DNA of 64,000 nt from Brachypterus glaber. Its lineage: Eukaryota; Arthropoda; Insecta; Coleoptera; Kateretidae. Where the stretch lies: contig OY294052.1 of the NCBI GenBank assembly GCA_958510825.1, positions 10,747,816 to 10,811,815 of the forward strand, given 5' to 3'. The notes below the pieces were generated by a model, which was given only the letters and a program-made list of their open reading frames with translations, searched no databases and was not told the DNA's origin. Each line of letters opens with the position of its first letter. Within the stretch, counting starts at the first letter, position 1. Made by a program: the position numbers and the translations under genes. Of this stretch, positions 45,169 to 55,875 are shown in pieces.

Positions 45169-45344
45169 AAAAAGTAGTAGAATAAAAAGGAGAAGAACAA
45201 GAAGATATTAAAAACGGCTTTCTTTGACGCTTGACGAACATGATAAAACCATCTTTATAGAGATAATTATAATCATTAGAGCCTAAAGTCAAAAAACATT
45301 AGGGTATATAGTATATTCAACTTCAATATGCAGTAGAAGTAAAT

Positions 45345-45720
45345 AAAACAATCGCGCACGCGGCAGCTGGCGCTTCGTTTCATTGGTTAGAACACTCGAA
45401 TGTTGCGAGAGTAGGGATGTAAAAAATTAAACAGGTCAGTACGTGAGTACTTTCGAAGAAGCGTGCAATGCATTGCAATGGACCGTTATATAGAAATATT
45501 TTGTTTTGAGTCCTACCCTGTCACTAAATCCGTAGTTGTCACGTGCGTTTGTTTACACTTACTTCATTTTGAAGTTGAATATACTATAGTAGTTTACGTC
45601 AATACAAAATGGCTGCCACTATCTTGCGTAGAAATTAAATTTTTATCAATTTTCTTTTTTTTTGCCGTTTACGGCAAAAAGGGCGTGGTTATGTCGTTAA
45701 ATTTTAATAAAACTGATTAA
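45345..45720. promoter_or_regulatory. CpG-richer patch, possible promoter or element remnant
   Basis: 'atcgcgcacgcggcagctgg' followed by 'cgcttcgtttcattggttag' (45351-45390) concentrates CpGs and contains an ATTGG (inverted CCAAT) word, in sharp contrast to the surroundings. 'aaaatggctgccactatctt' follows at about 45607. An 85-codon frame (45463-45720) shows no homology. No TATA, Inr or exon structure can be fixed from the sequence, and the adjacent gap may hide context. Confidence 0.25.
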
Positions 45721-46301
45721 TTTAAGCAAATTCAGGGTTAAAATACTTAAGTATAAAATATATCAATTTAAAATCTTGTTAAAATTGTCTTTTAATGTAA
45801 TTATTTTATTGAATACTTAAATTTTAAATTAACTTATGGTATTAAAAAAAAATACTGAAAAAAGGTTCACTAAATGAATTTAAATTATAATACTTATTAT
45901 ATAAATTTTAAAATAATGGTAAAATTTACCATACCTATATTAAAACAATATTACTTTTAATTTCCACTTTAAAATGCATTTTAATGATGATTATGACATA
46001 AAATAGAATAGTGGAAAAGTAAAAAATCTGATGATTATAATCAAACATAAAATAGGTGTTCTTTAAAATTTAAGTAATAGGTAATAGGTATTATTATTAG
46101 ATAGGCATTTAGGTATAGAATTACTGGGTGAATTTTAAAAAATTTACTAGAGGTCAAAAAGCTATAATTTTTCAGCGAGTTTCAAAATGTCAGTGTCCCT
46201 CAGGGATCTCACGCCGGCCCTGATAGAACCAACCCATTCCATTATCTTGTTTCGTAAAAAAGACATACAACGATACCTCAGTTCTAAACTACCTCAAAAC
46301 C
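45721..46301. other. No gene; possible hAT end scrap
   Basis: 'cgccggccctgatag' at about 46210 resembles the terminal CCGGCCCTG of hAT-like MITEs such as 33803-34091. No partner end is visible. Confidence 0.4.
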
Positions 46302-46302
46302 A

Positions 46303-46348
<46 letters not shown>

Positions 46349-46350
46349 TC
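46302..46350. repeat. (TAA)n microsatellite
   Basis: About 15 perfect TAA/ATA units. Confidence 0.95.
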
Positions 46351-46989
46351 TTAATCCAAATAAATTAAATATGATTAAAATAAATGATTAAAATTTTTTG
46401 TAATATGCCTTTTGATTTGTTTTAAAGTGTACGTAACGTACAGAAATATTATATTAACTGAATTTTTTGTTCCCGAGATATTTAATCTAAAATTTCAGTT
46501 AGAAACTCTGACACCAGTAAAGATAAAATATAACCATAAGTATTTGTTTTTAAATTGTATTGATATAAATATCTCGGATTACAGATCATCACATTTAAAG
46601 TGTAAAACACCATTTTGAATCATACTTTATGACCTAGTTTTGATACAGGATAATTTACAACTGAGATATCGATATTTTACATATAGAGAAAATTCGGCCG
46701 CCAGCAATAATTTAAAAATCTGATACACCTTAGTTCCCAATCTGGATTTATTATTGTTTATATTATAAAAAACATAAAACACGAATTATTATTTTTTTCA
46801 ATTCTTGGAAACTTTCTCAAAATAGGAAATATAGGTATTTTATAAGTAACATGATTTACCAACTAATCGACGGTGATGTAAATTTACAGGAAACGTGTTT
46901 CCTAAAAAAATACTAATTTAATTAAATTAATTATATATTACATTAAGTAACCAAAAACAATTAAATGATTTCTCGAATGTCACATTAGT

Positions 46990-47145
46990 GCAAGTTTTTA
47001 CCCGACTACCCGCGGAAGGAGGGTTATGTTTATATGAGTGTTTGTTTGTTCCCCTCTAGAGCCGAAACTATAGGGCCGATTTTAAAAATCGAGGCGTCAA
47101 CAGATTCTTCTTGATCACTCGAGTGACATAGGCTATATAAAATGC
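46990..47145 (+). repeat. Dispersed repeat 'cccgactacccgcggaagga'
   Basis: 'tacccgactacccgcggaag', 'gagggttatgtttatatgag' and 'tagagccgaaactatagggc' then 'cgatttt' form a GC-richer block that looks like a repeat fragment. I cannot assign a class, and 46351-46989 before it shows nothing. Confidence 0.45.
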
Positions 47146-47149
47146 CATG

Positions 47150-47430
47150 TTTCGATAATATTGATAGTCATCATCAGGAATTTAACAGAAAATCAAAGAA
47201 ATCTATGGGTTTTTATTAAGAATTCGGTATCATACGGTCCATATTAAATTTAAAAAATACATTTAATTTTCTCACGTTTCGGCTTTTCATCATCATCAGG
47301 AATCATCAGAGATATCCATGGATTTTTATTTTGAATTCGGTATCACAGCATCCGTATTAAATTTAAAAATGTCTTTTGATTTACCAACGTTTCGTCTTTT
47401 TTATTTTCTTCATCAGGCATATAATTTTAT
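47150..47430. repeat. ~118-bp tandem repeat with ACGTTTCG...CATCATCAGGA box
   Basis: Two full units and a part: 'tttcgataat...catcatcagga' at 47151, 'cgtttcggcttttcatcatc' at 47274 and 'acgtttcgtcttttttattt' at 47387. Each full unit continues with 'atccatggatttttatt'-type sequence, 'gaattcggtatca' and 'attaaatttaaaaa'. Copies differ at many positions. Confidence 0.7.
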
Positions 47431-47454
47431 AGACCACGTGCAAAGTCCAAACAC

Positions 47455-47960
47455 TTAAATGAGACAACCCAAACTATTTTTTTGTATGTAATTAATATTT
47501 TCTGCTCTTAAAATGGTGACAGGGGGGCGTGGCAGGACATTTTTTTAAATGGAAAGGGGGGTCGTGTGATACATAATTTAAAGCTTATATAATTCTCTAT
47601 TTAACTATATATTTTTTCATTTTTTCATTTTTTTTTGGGTTTAAAATAGGGTTAAAAATGCGTATTTTCTCTAAAAAAATCAAACAATTTTTTAAAAATA
47701 ACATAAATTATACTTTTAAACTAATTTTAATTAATATAAACAAAAATTTACAATAAAAAACTTAAAAAATCGAATTTTTTAGCACAAAAAAATTAAAAAA
47801 TCAAAACCTTAAAAAAATTGCTTAAAAAATAAAAAATATATATAGTCTAATAGATAATTTCATAAAAAACCCCCTCCATGCCCCATGTCCACATTTTAAA
47901 AGCTGAAAGTATTAAATATAAGCTAAAAGACAGTTTAAGTTGTCTTATTTAAGAGTTCTA
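47455..47960. mobile_element. ~500-bp inverted-repeat element
   Basis: 'aaatgagacaacccaaacta' through 'ttctgctcttaaaatggtga' and 'ggggggcgtggcagg' is mirrored at 47868-47955 ('accccctccatgccccatgt', 'acattttaaaagctgaaagt', 'agtttaagttgtcttattt'). The arms are about 85 bp and diverged. A run of 10-11 G follows at 48000-48010. Confidence 0.65.
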
Positions 47961-48010
47961 AATTTGAAGTCGATATGTCAACTCGTTCAAAAGTTAAGAG
48001 GGGGGGGGGG

Positions 48011-48625
48011 TGACTTTTGGACCTACAATTTGCTATTTTGAAGTGAAAAATAGTGATTTTTTTCACGGCAGATCTATGTTATTAACGGATATGGCGTATA
48101 ATGCTTAAATATTTAATTTTTAGCATATAGCTAAATAGAACCTTCAAGTTAAATTAAAAAAATAAAACAATATTACGAATCCCGTGGATACAATTCGTTT
48201 AACTTAATTTAAACAAAACATAGTTCTCGTTAATTTAAAAGGCCAAGAAATTATTGTATTTAAATTTATAAATGTTGCAACATTTTGTGTAAATGTTATA
48301 AAAACAAAAAGGTAGAGGAATAGATTACACGGAAAAAATGAAGGGTCAATATGATTGATTAAATGCCTACGGGAAAGTGTCTTATCTCTTTTAAATTGTT
48401 TCTACTAATCACTTATTTCGACAACTGGGCCTAGGGCTAATTTAAAACCAAAACATTTTTTAAAATAGTAGTAGACCAAACCCAAAAAAAGTATAATTGT
48501 AACTTTTTTTTGTTGTAAATATCTGGTACCTACTAATTTATTAAAAATCGTCATATGGGTTCATATTTATATTTTCTAAATTAAAAATTTATCTAATTAA
48601 ATACTTTAAAGGAACGGCTATTTTT
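48011..48625. other. No gene seen
   Basis: AT-rich, no supported repeat. Confidence 0.5.
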
Positions 48626-49272
48626 ACATCGGTACTTAGTACTACTAAGAGTGCCGATGTATTGAAATCTTCGCCGAAAAGTCAAAATCTTTGACCATGT
48701 TTTTTTTTTCACATTTCTCGACGTTTTAGATCATTTAGAGTCGAAATCAGTAAAAAAAAAATCCGTCCGTCTCTCTAACTCAATTTCTATACGAGATATC
48801 GACTTGCGGTTTTTTTGTATATTGTTTCTTATCGTATTCCGAAGAGCTGATTAGATTTTGGGGGTAAACGATTGGGGGTAAGGGGGTAAAAATAGGGTAA
48901 AACTCCTATTTTAGCGTTTTTTGTTTATAATTAAGGCAATTATTATTGTATTTGGTTAATTTAGCACTTATATAAAAGATAATTTTAAATTGATCAAAAA
49001 ATGTTATTAACAACGTTTTCCTAAAACGCATTGTTTTCGAGATATTGGCGTTTAAAGCAGTAAAAGTTTTTTTTTAGCATATCTCACATATTTATAACCC
49101 AAATTCATAAAATTATATTTTAAATAAAAGCTCTTTTTAAGCCCTATAAAAATGTTATATACAGTTTTTTGCTAGAATATAATGTTTTAAAGATACAGAA
49201 TTTAAAATCAAACAAAACACTTAGTTTGAAATTTGCAAACTAGATGGCTCTAGTGTACAATAGTGCCGATGT
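48626..49272. mobile_element. ACATCGGCACT element (copy 1, both ends)
   Basis: The left end 'acatcggtacttagtactac' is part of a hairpin with 'gtagtgccgatgt'-like sequence ('actaagagtgccgatgta'). The right end 'caatagtgccgatgt' (49258-49272) is the inverted terminus. The interior includes 'ttgaaatcttcgccgaaaag', 'atacgagatatcgacttgcg' and 'gggggtaagggggtaaaaat', shared with 52085-52380. No transposase frame. Confidence 0.75.
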
Positions 49273-49639
49273 TTTGACAGGGTGCTTGCAACGTTTCATC
49301 TAGTTTATACAAAGAAACGTAAATTAAAAAAAAAATAATCCGTTTTAGTGCATTTTTTTATGTAAAAATTACCACTTTTTCCGTGAGGTCTATATGTTAA
49401 TCGACCAATTAGGTATATAAATTTATAACAAAAGAAGATAATGATAATTCATGGGCAACAGATATCAACACCGATATGGCGTTTAAAAAGCGAAACTGGC
49501 TCAACAAATAAAAATTTATAAATCCTTTAATTGAATTACCAATGTCAAAATATCGATAAATTGTTATACGCGACTTATAATTATCCCGCTTTTAAGATAT
49601 TAATTAAGCGAAATTAATTATATGGTATTTTACCATGAT

Positions 49640-49750
49640 TATAGTTATTTATTTATTTTGGTTTAGATAGGCACAGAGTCATCAAGAGCCCCAAATAAGC
49701 TTTTGACTTGTGCTAGGGGCTCTCCATTGATTTTGATAAGCAGTTACAAA
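49640..49750. repeat. Hairpin repeat 'agagcccc...ggggctct' (copy 1)
   Basis: 'agagccccaaataagctttt' and 'gtgctaggggctctccattg' form a stem of 8-10 bp. The same block occurs at 55572-55628. 49273-49639 before it shows nothing. Confidence 0.65.
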
Positions 49751-49886
49751 ACGCAGCAAACTCTGTAGTTCCAAATTCTTCAAAAATGTTTACCCCGGTT
49801 TATTAAAATTAATTCTTTTTTTTTCGTATCTCATTTTTCTTAGTTTTCAAGCTCATAGTATATTAAAGTACTTACTAGTTTTGATA

Positions 49887-49976
49887 ACATACGTTTTTAG
49901 CGCACCTTTACAAGTTCAGAAAAGCCGCTTGCGGCGAGTTTTCTAAAGTACTAGTACGCTAAAAACGTGTTATGAA
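49887..49976. mobile_element. Small hairpin element with GC apex
   Basis: 'aacatacgtttttagcg' pairs with 'cgctaaaaacgtgtta'. The inner 'agaaaagccgcttgcggcga' and 'gttttct' form the apex. Similar in design to 17408-17545. Confidence 0.65.
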
Positions 49977-50692
49977 ACGATTGCTTTATACAATTTTTTT
50001 TATTTTGCTCTAAAATTTTAAAAAACTTACATTTAAATTGATGACTGATTTAGGGATTTTTGTTTCGGGTTGGAATTACAGTTTCGCCATGTTTAAAATT
50101 CTTAGAACAAATGATAATTTGATATATTTTATGGTCATGTCTTCTCCTTTTCAATGTAAGTAACCAAGTAACAATTTAAACACGGTAAAAATAACCTAAA
50201 CACAAAATTTTGTAGAAAATTAAACTTTAAAGTGACATTGACATTTGCACGGAAAACGTCAAGCGATAGGCTTTTTTCTGTTGCCAACCCAAAGGAAAAA
50301 AAGTACTAACCTCTTATATGCCTATAAGAACACGAAAAATGCGTGTGATCATGATCTTATAAGATCTTATCTCTTAAAAGTCGCAAAATAGAAAAAATTA
50401 CAAATAATATGGTTTTTTAAGCTCCACACTCCAAATAATTTGATCTTTTTCTCCCTCTGCCTCCTATACTTCTCTATCTATCTTTTTTCTGTATTTCCAA
50501 GCCCACTTGGTCTTAGCTGCTTGGGCGATCCGAACATGGACGTTATTCTAAAATTTGTATATTCTGAAAACGTACTTGCTGTAGCAAAGTATTATTTTTT
50601 GAAATATCAAAACCCTACGTACTAGTTAAATTATTTATCTTCTACAATTAAACAAAATAGAAAGCCTAATTTGTTCGTTTTGTTTGTTTCAG
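49977..50692 (+). other. Probable intron sequence upstream of the exon
   Basis: AT-rich, no conserved block. A frame at 50440-50625 (+) lacks homology. The last 22 bases before the exon form a T-rich polypyrimidine tract ending 'gtttgtttcag'. Confidence 0.5.
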
Positions 50693-50794
50693 ATCCCTGC
50701 AGATCTCGAAAAGAGTTGGCACATACCAAGACCTACACTAGCTCATAGCTCAAAAAGTTCCAAAGGATCAACTTCTAGTAATAATAGTACACAG
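50693..50794 (+). CDS. Internal coding exon, 34 codons, gene unidentified
   Basis: The exon is bounded by an excellent splice acceptor ('tttgtttgtttcag', 50679-50692) and a perfect donor ('cag|gtaagt', 50792-50800). It is exactly 102 bp (34 codons, phase 0 if read from its first base). That frame is open throughout, while both other forward frames contain stops. The peptide starts IPADLEKSWHIPRPTLA and continues into a Ser/Thr/Asn-rich tail (SSKSSKGSTSSNNSTQ). The base composition is clearly less AT-rich than the flanks. It contains no catalytic motif, signal peptide or membrane segment. The Ser-rich half suggests a flexible linker or a disordered cytoplasmic or nuclear region, which is inference. 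I do not recognise the gene. No other exon of it is evident within 13 kb downstream or 50 kb upstream, implying very large introns. Confidence 0.75.
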
Positions 50795-50997
50795 GTAAGT
50801 TAATGATAATATTAAGTTTAATTTATGTACATATTTAAGTTTATACGCGTTGGATTTTTAATACTAGTGCGCCATCTATAATTAAATGTAGAAAATGATG
50901 CAATGCGTAATACGTGCTGGTAGTAGTAATAAGTGGCGCCTGACATGATATAATTCATCTATGAGTAAAATCTTCCATTTTATACAAATTTATATAC

Positions 50998-51400
50998 ACG
51001 GTGTTTGCAGTCTTTTGGTACATAATAAAGGGGATGATTCTATATCACAAAACATGAAAAACCAACAAGGAAATATGTCCGAAAACAAGCCTTAAGGGAG
51101 CTATGGACATATTGAATGGGGAGCAAAAAAAAACACCAATAAAATTTTAATGCTGCAGGGCGATTCTTCATTTAAAATTAAACAGAAAAGTATTCTTTAC
51201 CGAAACACTTTAATTTAATATTAAATGAGTAATAGCCTTTTAAAAAGTAACATTTTTGCTGGCACAAAATCTTAATAATCTTAATTGGACTTTTTTTTTA
51301 AACGGTTGCGTCTACAGTATTACACTATATGATATTTTTTATGTATTTTTACTCAAGAAATAAAAAAAATACAAAAAAAAAAAACAAGCCAACATAAACT
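50998..51400 (-). mobile_element. CAGGGTG-family relic, inverted
   Basis: 'gtccgaaaacaagccttaag', 'attgaatggggagc', 'aatgctgcagggcgattctt' and 'taaatgagtaatagcctttt' are the reverse complement of the 37.6 kb copy. The tip has decayed to 'cacggtgtttgcag', and the other end is missing. Confidence 0.75.
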
Positions 51401-52084
51401 AATTGCTAGTATGTGCAAAACCTCTTAGGGTTCGTTACCGAACCTATGTTCCTATGCTTGTTTTTCATGTTTTTAGCAGCTATGTCCTACTGTGCGTCCT
51501 TTCGTAAGATAGGGGACGATATGTAAAGTTAATACCATTAACCTTTTAATAATATTTATAACAAATAGAACACGTATGTCGTTAAAAACAAAAGATTGTT
51601 CTAATTTTGATTTATGGTTTTATGCAAATAACAATAAAAATTTTCGTTATGTTAAAATTTTGCAAGATCCGAGCGTTTAAATTAATTAAAATTAATTTAA
51701 ATGTGAAGAGGCTCGGGGAAAAATGTAAACAATCAACTTTTATTACAATACCTACTGATTATTTTTTAAACAGCAAAAAAATTGCCATTTTGCTCATTAA
51801 GGGGACTTTTCGTTTCATATTTGGAAAAAATAAACTTCTTTTTGTGAAAAGAATATTGTATTTATTGAACTGATTTAATTTGGACATATTTATAGAACAT
51901 ATTAAGAATATGATTTTTTTGGTATTTTTAGTACATCTTGACCACTACAGAGGGCTTTTTAAACGGTTCCACAGTTTTGTGCTTCCTGTAACCCACAGAG
52001 TAAAAATTCCAACGGGATTCTATTCATAAGACTAAATACTAGTAACTACATAAACCTAAAAAATATTCTATTTTTAATATTTTT
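51401..52084. other. No gene seen
   Basis: An 88-codon Lys-rich frame at 51607-51873 has no homology and low-complexity composition. No repeat supported. Confidence 0.45.
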
Positions 52085-52380
52085 ACATCGGCACTTAGTG
52101 CTACTAAGAGTGCCGATGTATTGAAATCTTCGCTCAAAAATGTCAAAATCTTTGACTACGTTTTTTTCATATTTCTCGACGTTTTAGACCATTCGAAATC
52201 AGTAAAAAAAAATTTTGCGTCCGTCTGTCTGTCTGTCTGGGTGTAAACTCTCTAACTCCATTTCTACATGAGATATCGACATGCGGTCTTTGCATATTGT
52301 TTCTTATCGTATTCCGATATTGGGGGTAAGGGGGTAAAAATAGGGCAAAACTCCTATTTTTAGCGTTTTTTGTTTATATA
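52085..52380. mobile_element. ACATCGGCACT element (copy 2, right part missing)
   Basis: Begins with the hairpin 'acatcggcacttagtgctac'/'taagagtgccgatgta', then follows copy 1 at 48626 ('ttgaaatcttcgctc', 'tctttgactacg', 'gacatgcggtctttgcatat', 'gggggtaagggggtaaaaat'). It stops after 'gcgttttttgtttata'. A (GTCT)n patch near 52222-52240 is expanded here. Confidence 0.75.
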
Positions 52381-52637
52381 TTTATTTTATAAACATATTT
52401 CTGAAAAATATTCTTTTCACAAACAAAAAATTTTTAAAGTTTATTTTTTTCTAATTATGAAAAAGTCCCCTTAACATTTAGAATAATAAACAGCTTTTAA
52501 AATGGGTGCAAGGACAAAAATAAACGGGTCCTACCTCAACCTGTCGTAACTAAGTAGTAAAAATATTATTATGTAGTAAAAAAAACAAATATTTGATAAT
52601 TAAAAATAAATCGTATTAAATTAATTTTAATTAAGAA

Positions 52638-52918
52638 GGGTCACTTCATCCAGCGACAGCTTTGCCACTTTAGCCAATTAAAAAAAACTGTTAGCTCGCA
52701 AAGAAAAAAGTAGATATTTTTGTAAAATTCTGCAAAAGAATGTTACATAACCTTAACATAATTTTTGGCATACGTCAAAACAAAAATAAGAAAATCAGTG
52801 CGCATGCGCTGGATTCTTCTCATTACTGCGGTGAGTGAATCGCGTTGTTTCATTTGTTTAAAGTTGTCTTTACCCTTCAACGGCGGTTGTCAAAAACCGC
52901 CGCTTGATGAAGTGACCC
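52638..52918. mobile_element. 281-bp MITE, GGGTCACTTCATC ends
   Basis: 'gggtcacttcatccagcg' at the left is mirrored by 'cgcttgatgaagtgaccc' at the right. Near the right end 'cggcggtt' and 'aaccgccg' form a further GC stem. The interior contains the CpG word 'tgcgcatgcgc' (about 52799), which matches the NRF1-type palindrome. No target duplication is evident. Confidence 0.75.
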
Positions 52919-53160
52919 TAATATTCAGTATTTAATATAATTACCGGTGTAATTGATATTCTAAATATAAAACCCTTTTGTATAAACTTGACATATATTC
53001 CGAGTGTACTTAGAGCGTGACGAAAATATTAAAAAATAAGTATTTAATTAAATAATTATAATAGGTACGCATGTTTGCGTACACGTGTGTTCCTAGAAAA
53101 AAAAGTTTTATAAACTATTCATTTAAAATATAAGCCTTTTAATTTAAAAGAAAACAAATA
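52919..53160. other. No gene seen
   Basis: AT-rich; no supported feature. Confidence 0.5.
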
Positions 53161-53222
53161 TCGATGCTCTAGCGTACAAAGGTTTCCCTATATACTTAAC
53201 ACCTTTGCACGCTAGACCATTG
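53160..53222. repeat. 63-bp hairpin abutting the next element
   Basis: 'atcgatgctctagcgtacaa' plus 'aggt' pairs with 'acctttgcacgctagaccat' plus 'tgat' around a short AT loop. Confidence 0.7.
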
Positions 53223-53628
53223 ATATATCGTCGGCTTACAAGTAAAAGGCATTAAGTCACTTTTTTTGCAAAAATGGGATTTTTATGGTACTGTAATTAA
53301 TTTTTGATTATCTATGTACAGGTAAACCGAAATAACTTCTAGGTGGACTGCCAAGAGAGTTACCCACTATACAAAACGCACCAGTTTGATTTTTAATAAA
53401 ATTTTATCTGGCAATAGGCACTAAGTCACTTAGTGCACTTAGTGCGTTTTACTTGTAGATTATTTCAAATGTTTCTGCACTAAGCGACTTAGTGTTTGTT
53501 TGGCGAAACGTGCATTTTTGTAACAATTATTACAAAAATAAAAAAAAAACAGCAAAAGTTAAATTTGTCAATATCTCAAAACCATGTTTTTGGACTTAGT
53601 GCTCTTTACTTGTAAGCCGACGATATAT
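53223..53628. mobile_element. 406-bp element, CGTCGGCTTACAAG ends
   Basis: 'atatatcgtcggcttacaag' at the left is mirrored at the right ('cttgtaagccgacgatatat'). The interior is rich in 'cacttagtgc'/'gcactaagt' words, for example 'gcactaagtcacttagtgca' near 53417, which pair with one another. The terminal 'atatat' may include a TA target. Confidence 0.8.
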
Positions 53629-54346
53629 TAAATTTATAATTAGAATATGTTAATGTACAATACAAAAATATTTCTAACAAAATACTACTTTTCCTTATTT
53701 TTCATAAAAAAAAGAAATAAAATAAAAAAAACAATATTTTTTAAACCGAAGAGAAATTAAAAAAATAAATAAATTGACAACATTGTTTTTAAAATCCACA
53801 ATTAATTTTACATCATAGATTTTGGTATTTTTTTCTCGGGACTCTTCTCATGCGAATATAATATTGATGTATGGATTTATTTTATTTTAAAATGGCCTAT
53901 TGCAACACAATTATTTATTAATTGCCTTAAAATATTACATTTTAAATGTTTGGACTAAACTAAACTAACTAAACTAATTGCTTTAAAATATCACATTTTA
54001 AATGTTTTGTTTTAAAAACGAGTTGTTAAGTTCTCCACAATCACGGAGCTATAGCTTCTATAGAAGAGAACATTGTGCATTTGTTATTGAGTGCTTATTA
54101 AAAAAAAAAAAAAAAAATACGGGAAAAAGTACTCGACAGGAAAAACTACTTAAACCTGGTTAGATTTTCAGGAAAAAAAATTGTGCCCACTGTAACTTTT
54201 TTTATTTTTGACGAGACGTTTTCAAAAAAAAATGAATTTATTTTTGATATTTCCTAAAAATTTCAAATTGATCAAATATTCCGTTCTTGAGTTGTCAGAT
54301 TTGTAACAGACAGACGGAAAGACAAAAAACACTCAGAAGAGTACCT
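53629..54346. other. No gene; poly-A run
   Basis: AT-rich, with a run of about 18 A at 54100-54117, followed by sequence resembling the dispersed 'gttcttgagttgtcagattt' repeat near 54290. No coding signal. Confidence 0.5.
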
Positions 54347-54347
54347 A

Positions 54348-54496
54348 GGGGACGTTCAAGTATTACGTAAGCAAATTTTAGGCAAAATTCATACACTTTA
54401 TACCCCGATTCTCGCTTTAATAAAGGCTGTAGAGTTCATATTTTGGCTACCACCGTTAAGAGGGGGGGTGTTAACGTTATACTTGAACGTACCCCT
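54348..54496. mobile_element. GAACGTTCAAGTATTACGTA foldback element, complete
   Basis: The left end 'ggggacgttcaagtattacg' matches the reverse complement of the right end, 'ggggtacgttcaagtataac' (one indel). TA flanks both sides ('ccta|gggg' and 'cccc|tatg'). About 149 bp, non-coding. Relics at 1165-1275 and 15928-16015. Confidence 0.75.
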
Positions 54497-54671
54497 ATGC
54501 CATAGAAAAATATGTCTATGCCCTATACGCTATAAAATGAGAAACATTGAGAAGCAAAGATGTATTGAATACCTTCATGACTTTTTAAACATTTTGTCGG
54601 ATCGTGACGAACTTGATTCAAGATACCTGAACGAAAGCAATGAGATTACACAACAAACCAATACTGCCCTC

Positions 54672-55115
54672 TAAGCAAGAAGGCCGTATCTGCATTTTTG
54701 TTGTTTTGATAAAATCGACTTTTTTATTAGAAACAGCAGCGATTTTGCAAAATTTAATATAACATTATTTCTAAGTAAATAAATCGCTCAAAATGCGATT
54801 TTGGATCTTTTGCTCCTGGCGAAAACTTTGATAACTAAAAAAAAGTGCCAATCTTTGAAAAAAAAATTGCCCCAAGCAAAAAATTTTGATAAACAGGTCT
54901 CGCCTTTGAAAAAAAGCTCTACCGCTAGTGGAAAATTTTATTGACCTAGTTTTCCGCCTCTGAAAGTATCTTTCGCGGTTTTGATCACTGGGTCTCGCCT
55001 CTGCAAAACTAATAATCAAAAAAAAAGGTCCCCACCCCAACATACTTGGGGCTTATTTAAGCCGGGGGCCCAGGCGGCATTTACCACAAAAACTCAAATT
55101 GTCAGATACGACCTT
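54672..55115. mobile_element. Inverted-ended element containing a ~54-bp tandem array
   Basis: 'ctaagcaagaaggccgtatc' at the left is mirrored by 'gatacgacctttttgcctag' at the right. The body (about 54820-55020) repeats 'tctcgcctttgaaaaaaagc'-type units roughly every 54 bp. The minus-strand frame 54771-55043 therefore contains a recurring FFQRR about every 18 residues. That regularity comes from the DNA repeat, and I do not call it a gene. 'ttaagccgggggcccaggcg' near 55058 is GC-rich. Confidence 0.6.
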
Positions 55116-55477
55116 TTTGCCTAGCGCGGCAGAATAGTCCACAGTAGAAGAGTGCCGTCAGAAGAGTGTAGTTCAATGTTTTTTAATTGCATTTTTTACA
55201 AGATTTTTGACCGGATTAGTTAAAAAATACAGGTGCCAACAAAACAGTGACAAAAAATGAAAAAGATTCAAAGAAAGAAGTATAAAAAAAATACTTTTCA
55301 CAACAAAAGACTACTATTGACTACTATATCTTAATATTTTTTCTAATTTGAAGCCTAGAACAGGCTAAACTTAGGTGAGCTTGGAAAAAAAAACGTATGT
55401 ATCTAAAAGCGTTCAAAGTTATTGTGGTAACTTTTCGTAGAAATTTAAAATCAATTTTCCTTGTCTTTTAAAATAGT
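55116..55477. other. No gene seen
   Basis: A mildly GC-richer start ('gcgcggcagaatagtccaca') and then AT-rich sequence. Confidence 0.45.
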
Positions 55478-55571
55478 ACACTGAGAAAATAATCGGATCC
55501 TATTTTTTACTTTTCTCTGTATACTAATCGAAATTTTGATATTTATTATTTATTTATTTGTTGTTTTATTT

Positions 55572-55628
55572 AAATTAAAGATCCATGGAGAGTCCCAAAT
55601 AAGCTTTAGCTAGTGCTAGGGGCTCTCC
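55572..55628. repeat. Hairpin repeat (copy 2 of 49640-49750)
   Basis: 'ccatggagagtcccaaataa' pairs with 'gtgctaggggctctccattaa'-type sequence across 'gctttagcta'. Confidence 0.65.
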
Positions 55629-55875
55629 ATTAATTTTGAACATAAAAATAAAAATAATGGGAAAAATAATAATCATCATTATTCATTGTAGTTTTCGTCC
55701 AGGTACTTCATATTCAGTATATGTATGGTATATGCACTCTTCCCTTACATATTTTAACTTTTTTCTTGCAGCTTCTGGATTATTATTCATAAATATATAT
55801 ATTTTTTTAATACCACAAAAATTTTGATGATGTGGTTTGACATTGACATTATTTAATGATAGTTATATTACTGAA

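Noticed and set aside
44933..45292. Minus-strand frames crossing the 44969-45168 N run
   Set aside because: Artefact of the gap; the flanking residues have no homology.
52799..52809. 'tgcgcatgcgc' as an NRF1-type promoter
   Set aside because: It lies inside a MITE and no other promoter or transcript feature accompanies it.
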